A stretch of 64,000 nucleotides of DNA from Siderastrea radians. Lineage: Eukaryota > Cnidaria > Anthozoa > Scleractinia > Rhizangiidae. The stretch is taken from the NCBI GenBank assembly GCA_964017195.1, contig CAXHKT010000139.1, positions 453,418-517,417 of the forward strand, in the 5' to 3' direction. Below, one piece after another: positions 59,001-64,000 of the stretch. How positions within the stretch are numbered: the first letter of the stretch is position 1; each line of letters begins with the position of its first letter. The notes under the pieces were generated by a model. It saw only the letters and a list, made by a program, of their open reading frames with translations, was not told the DNA's origin and made no database searches. Made by a program: the position numbers and the translations under genes.

Positions 59001-62000
59001 TTTGGTGCAATGGCCCCAGCATAAAAGCACCTCAGATCTAGTTAAGGCACAAAAAACAACCCATTTGGCGCTATTTTCATCGAATTTCGCAATACTGAGA
59101 AATGTTGCACTTTTTGAGGGCGTGAATTAGTCCAAACAATTCAGAAAAAAGCTCATTGGCGTTCTCCGCTGCATGCTCAATGCTCCAAAATGCATCCACA
59201 CCCTTTGGGACTATCAGAAAAAAATTCCTTTTGTTGAAAAGTACAAAGAATAGGCGATATGTGCGATCCTTAGGGAAAAGACTCCATTTTTGGGCATACC
59301 CAGGGGCTAAAAAAGGTGTTGCGCTTGCTCAGGTGCGCTAAAAATACTCCCCAGAGGCCCAAAAAAATACAAATCCCTCGGGGCTATCAGAAGAAAAAGC
59401 TTATTGTGTAGAAAGTCTGCGATTTTGTCGATAAGGTGGAAATTTCAGTTTTGAGACGGGTGGGGTGGGACCCTCAAAAAAGTGCTCATTTTTAAGCAAC
59501 GGCCCCAGCATTAAAGCACCTCAGATTCTGTTGGGGCGCCAAAAAGACAATCCATTTGGCGCTATTTTTATCGAATTTGGCGATACTAAGAAATGCTGCA
59601 CTTTTTGAGGCCTTAAATTAGTCCCAAAAAGCAGAAAAAAGCTCATTGGCGCTCTCAGCTGCATGCACAAAGGTCCACAATACATTCAAACCCTTTGGGA
59701 CCATCAGAAAAAAATTCCTTTTGTTGAAAAGTACAAAGAATGGGCGATATCTGCCATCCTTAGGGAGAACACGCTATTTTTGGGCATACCCAGAGACTAA
59801 AAAAAGGTATTAAGCGTGCTCAGGTGCGCTAAAAATACTCCCCAGAGGCCCAAAAAAATGCAAAACCCTCGGGGCTATCAGAGAAAAAAATTAATTCTGT
59901 AGAAAGTCTGCGATTTTGTCGATAAGGTGGAAATTTCAGTTTTGAGAGGGGTGGGGTGGGTCACTCAAAGAAGTGCTTATTTTGGTGCAACGGCCCCAGC
60001 ATAAAAGCACCTCAGATCCCGTTGGGGCACCAAAAAGCAATCCATTTGGCGCTATTTTTATCGAATTTCGCGATACTAAGAAATGCTGCACTTTTTGACG
60101 GCTTGAATTAGTCATAAAAAGCAGAAAAAAGCTCATTGGCGCTCTCAGCTGCATGCACAAAGGTCCAAAATGCATTCAAACCGTTTGGGACCTCCATTAA
60201 GAAATTCCTTCTGTTGAATAGTACAAAGAATGGGCGATATGTGCCATCCTTAGGGAAAAAACCCCATTTTTGGGCATACCCAGAGGCTAAAAAAGGTGTT
60301 GCGTGTGCTCAGGTGCGCTAAAAATACTCGCCAGAGGACCAAAAAAATGCAAATCCCTCGGGGTTATCAGAAAAAAAGCATTATTCTGTAGAAAGTCTGC
60401 GATTTTGTCGATAAGGTGGTAATTTCAGTTTTGAGAGGGGTGGGGTGGGTCCCTCAAAAAAGTGCTCATTTTGGTGCAACGGCCCCAGCATAAAAGCACC
60501 TCAGATCCAGTTGGGGCACCAAAAAACAATCCATTTGGCGCTATTTTTATCGAATTTCGCGATACTAAGAAATGTTGCACTTTTTGAGGGCTAGAATTAA
60601 TCCCAAAAAGAAGAAACAAGCTCATTGGCGTTCTCAGCTGCATGCTCAAAGCTCCAAAATGCATTCAAACCCTTTGCGACCATCAGAAAAAAATTCCTTT
60701 CGTTGAAAAGTACAAAGAATGGGCGATATCTGCGATCCTTAGTGAGAAACCCTATTTTTGGGCATCCCAGAGGCTAAAAAGGTGTTGCGGGTGCTCAGGT
60801 GGGCTAAAAATACTCCCGAAAGGCCCAAAAAAATTCAAATCCCTCTCGGCTATCAGAAAAAAACGTTTTGATTCTGTAGAAAGTCTGCCCTTTTGTCGAT
60901 AAGGTGGAAATTTGAGTTTTGAGAGGGGTGGGGTGGGTCACTCAAACAAGTGCTTATTTTGGTGCAACGGCCCCAGCATAAAAGCACCTCAGATCCCGTT
61001 GGGTCACCAAAAAACAATCCATTTGGCGCTATTTTTATCGAATTTCGCGATACTAAGAAATGCTGCACTTTTTGAGGGCTTGAATTAGTCAATAAAAGCA
61101 GAAAAAAGCTCATTGGCGCTCTCAGCTGCATGCACAAAGGTCCAAAATGCATTTAAACCGTTTGGGACCTCCATAAAGAAATTCCTTTCGTTGAATAGTA
61201 CAAAGAATGGGCGATATGCGCGATCCTTAGGGGAAAAACCCCATTTTTGGGCATACCCAGAGGCTAAAAAAGGTTTTGCGTGTGCTCAGGTGCGCTAAAA
61301 ATACTCGCCAGAGGCCCAAACAATACAAATCGATCGGGGCTAGCAGAAAAAAAAACGCTTATTCTGTAGAAAGTCTGCGATTTTGTCGATAAGGTGGAAA
61401 TTTCAGTTTTGAGAGGGGTGGGGTGGGATCCCAAAAAAACTGCTCATTTTGGTGCAACGGCCCCAGCATTAAAGCACCTCAGATCTAGTTGGGGCACCAA
61501 AAAACAATCCATTTGGCGCTATTTTTATCGAATTTGGCGATACTAAGAAATGCTGCACTTTTTCAGGCCTTGAATTAGTCCCAAAAAGCAGAAAAAAGCT
61601 CATTGGCGCTCTCAGCTGCATGCACAAAGGTCCAAAATCCATTCAAACCCTTTGGGACTATCAGAAAAAAATTCCTTTTGTTGAAAAGTACAAAGAATGG
61701 GCGATATGTGCGATCCTTAGGGAGAAAACCCTATTTTTGGGCATCCCAGAGGCTAAAAAAGGTGTTGCGCGTGCTCAGGTGCGCTAAAAATACTCCCCAG
61801 AGGCCCAAAAAAATGCAAATCCCTCGGGGCTATCAGAGAAAAAAATTAATTCTGTAGAAAGTCTGCGATTTTGTCGATAAGGTGGAAATTTCAGTTTTGA
61901 GAGGGGTCGGGTGGGTCCCTCAAAAAAGTGCTCATTTTGGTGCAACGGTCCCAACATAAAAGCACCTCAGATCCAGTTGGGGCACCAAAAAACAATCCAA

Positions 62001-64000
62001 TTGGCGCTATTTTTATCGAATTTCGCGATACTAAGGAATGTTTTTGAGGGCTAGAATTAGTCCCAAAAAGCAGAAAAAAGCTCATTGGCGCTCTCAGCTG
62101 CATGCACAAAGGTCCAAAATGCATTCAAACCCTTTGGGACCATCACAAAAAATTCCTTTTGTTGAAAAGTACAAAGAATGGGCGATATGCGCGATCCTTA
62201 GGGTAAAAACCCCATTTTTGGGCATACCCAGTGGCTAAAAAATGTTTTGCGCGTGCTCAGGTGCGCTAAAAATAATCCCCAGAGGCCCAAAAAATGCAAA
62301 TCCCTCGGGGCTATCAGAAAAAAAACGCTTATTCCGTAGAAAGTCTGCAATTTTGTCGATAAGATGGAAATTTCAGTTTTGAGAGGGGTGGGGTGGGTCC
62401 CTCAAAAAAGTGCTCATTTTGGTGCAACGGCCCCAGGATAAAAGCACCTGAGATTCCGCTCGGGCACCAATAAAAATCATTTTTTTAAAAATTTAGCGAT
62501 ACTAAGAAATGCTTCACTTTTTGAGGGCTTGAATTAGTCCCAAAAAGCAGAAAAAAGCTCATTGGCGGTCTCAGCTGCATGCACAAAGGCCAAAAATCCA
62601 TTCAAACCCTTTGGGCCCATCAGAAAAAATTCTTTTTGTTGAAAAGTACAAAGAATGCGTGATACTTGCGATTCTTAGGGAAAAACCCCATTTTGGGGCA
62701 TACCCAAAGGCTACAAAAGGTGTTGCGCGTGTTTAGGTGCGCTAAAAATACTCCCCAGAGGCCCAAAAACATGCAAATCCCTCGGGGCTATCAGAGAAAA
62801 AACGTTTGTTCTGTAGAAAGTCTGCGATTTTGTCGGTAAGGTGGAAATTTCAGTTTTGAGAGGGGTGGGGTGGATCCCTCAAAAAAGTGCTCATTTTGGT
62901 GCAACGGCCCCAGGATAAAAGCACCTGAGATTCCGCTCGGGCACCAAAAAAAATCATTTTGGCGCTATTCTTTTAGAATTTGGCGATACTAGGAAATGTT
63001 TCACTTTTTCAGGGCTCTAATTAGCCCAAAAAAGCTACTTGGCGGTCTCAGCTGCATGCGCAAAAGCCAAAAATGCTTTCAAATCCTTTGGGACCATTAG
63101 AAAAAAATTGCTTTTGTTAAAAACTACAAAGAATGTGCGATATGTGCGATCCTCCGGGGAAAAAAAACCCTCTTGGGGCATACACAGAGGCTAAAAAATG
63201 TGTTTCGCGTGCTCAGGTGCGCTAAACATGCTCCCCAGAGGCCCAAAAATAATGCAAATCCCTGGGGCCTATCAGACAAAATTTTTATTGTGTAGAAAGT
63301 CTGCTATTTTGTCGGTAAGGTGGAAATTTTATCTTCGAGAGGGGTGGGGTGAGTCCCCTCAAAAAAGCGCTCGTTTTAGTGCAACGGCCCCAGCATAAAA
63401 GCACCTCAGATTCTGTTCAGGCACCAAAGAAAACCATTTTGGCGCTATTCTTATTTGAATTTGGCGATACTAAGAAATGCTACACTTTTTCAGGGCTTGA
63501 ATTAGTCCCAAAAAGCTAATTGGCGGTCTCAGCTGCATGCACAAAGGTGGAAATTTCATTTTTGAGAGGGGTGGGGTTGGTCCCCTCAAAAAAGTGCTCA
63601 TTTTGGTGCAATGGCCCCAGCATAAAACCACCTCAGATTCCGTTCGGGCACCCAAAAAAAAACATTTTGGCGCTATTCTTATAGACTTTGGCGATACTAA
63701 GAAATGCTACACTTTTTCAGGGCTTGAATTAGTCCCAAAAAGCTAATTGGCGGGCTCAGCTGCATGCACAAAGGCCAAAAATCCATTCAAATCCTTTGGT
63801 ACCATTAGATAAAAAATTGCTTTTGTTGAAAACTGCAAAGAATGCGCGATATGTGCGATCCTTAGGAAAAACCGTATTTTGGGGCATACACAGACGCTAA
63901 AATATGTGTTGTGCGTGGTCAGGTGCGCTAAACATGCTCCCCAGAGGCCCAAAAATAATGCAAATCCATCTCGGCTATCAGAAAAAAAATATTTTGTCGG
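53017..64000 (+). repeat. Long three-module satellite, right block
   Basis: About 22 units of the long form with a period mostly 480-490 bp, the most diverged part of the array. It contains several multi-unit duplications: the block matching 51.35-54.5 kb at 58.03-59.95 kb; and units with GGGACCTCCAT at about 57,791, 60,188 and 61,166. Abnormal junctions occur near 53,478 and 58,941 (shared deletion), 56,891 (GTCTGCGATTTTTGGGGCATACCC, loss of modules C and A, leaving a 134-bp unit) and 63,547 (module A CACAAAGGTGG joined to module C, leaving a 227-bp unit). No gene is visible; short frames on both strands are repeat read-through. Confidence 0.92.
58033..59950 (+). repeat. Right copy of the large array duplication; carries the empty insertion site
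   Basis: Counterpart of 51.35-54.5 kb (see that entry for shared variants). At 58,471-58,480 it reads TATTCTGTAG then TAAGTCTGCG without the 1,218-bp insert, so the insertion either came after the duplication or was absent from the copied template. The two copies differ by several percent, indicating that the duplication is not recent. Confidence 0.85.

Noticed and set aside
1..64000. Bacterial or phage origin of the window
   Set aside because: There are no operons, ribosome-binding sites or long genes anywhere in 64 kb. The satellite array, MITE and hammerhead element are eukaryotic in character.

Overview
The window is non-coding tandem-repeat (satellite) DNA from a eukaryote, with three unrelated insertions. 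I see no convincing protein gene, tRNA or rRNA. The sequence does not identify a species. A very long homogeneous satellite, a palindromic MITE with a 3-bp target duplication, and a type I hammerhead ribozyme with a minimal stem III together fit an animal genome, probably an invertebrate. That is inference.

Layout. 1-260 is part of a satellite monomer. 261-909 is a 649-bp near-perfect palindromic MITE flanked by TAA duplications. 913 to about 28,865 holds about 82 head-to-tail copies of a 342-bp monomer, with a subfamily change near 18.76 kb and several nested higher-order repeats (684, 1,709 and 2,392 bp). About 28,866-33,145 is a related 330-bp subfamily. About 33,146-44,590 mixes 328-333-bp units with 478-490-bp units that carry an extra module of about 155 bp. 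From 44,590 to the end almost all units are the long form, more diverged, with several deletion junctions.

The monomers are modular. The 342-bp unit looks like an old fused pair of modules of about 171 bp (A and B). The long unit adds a third, apparently related module (C). One natural single-module unit of 164 bp occurs at 32,298. Divergence rises from left to right, as expected for an array whose left part was amplified recently and whose right part is older.

Two further insertions interrupt the long-unit region. 47,039-49,032 is a non-coding element with direct terminal repeats of about 588 bp around an internal part of about 816 bp. The internal part holds a CCAAT box, a TATA box and, downstream, a complete type I hammerhead self-cleaving ribozyme (48,244-48,311). 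This is the most interesting object in the window, and it resembles Penelope-like elements or animal retrozymes. 51,799-53,016 is a 1,218-bp insertion without target duplication. It contains a GC-rich minisatellite, a strong G-quadruplex motif and a terminal palindrome. A duplicated array block at about 58.0-59.9 kb preserves its empty target site.

No genes act together here. The biology is satellite amplification, module exchange by unequal recombination, and colonisation of the array by non-autonomous mobile elements.
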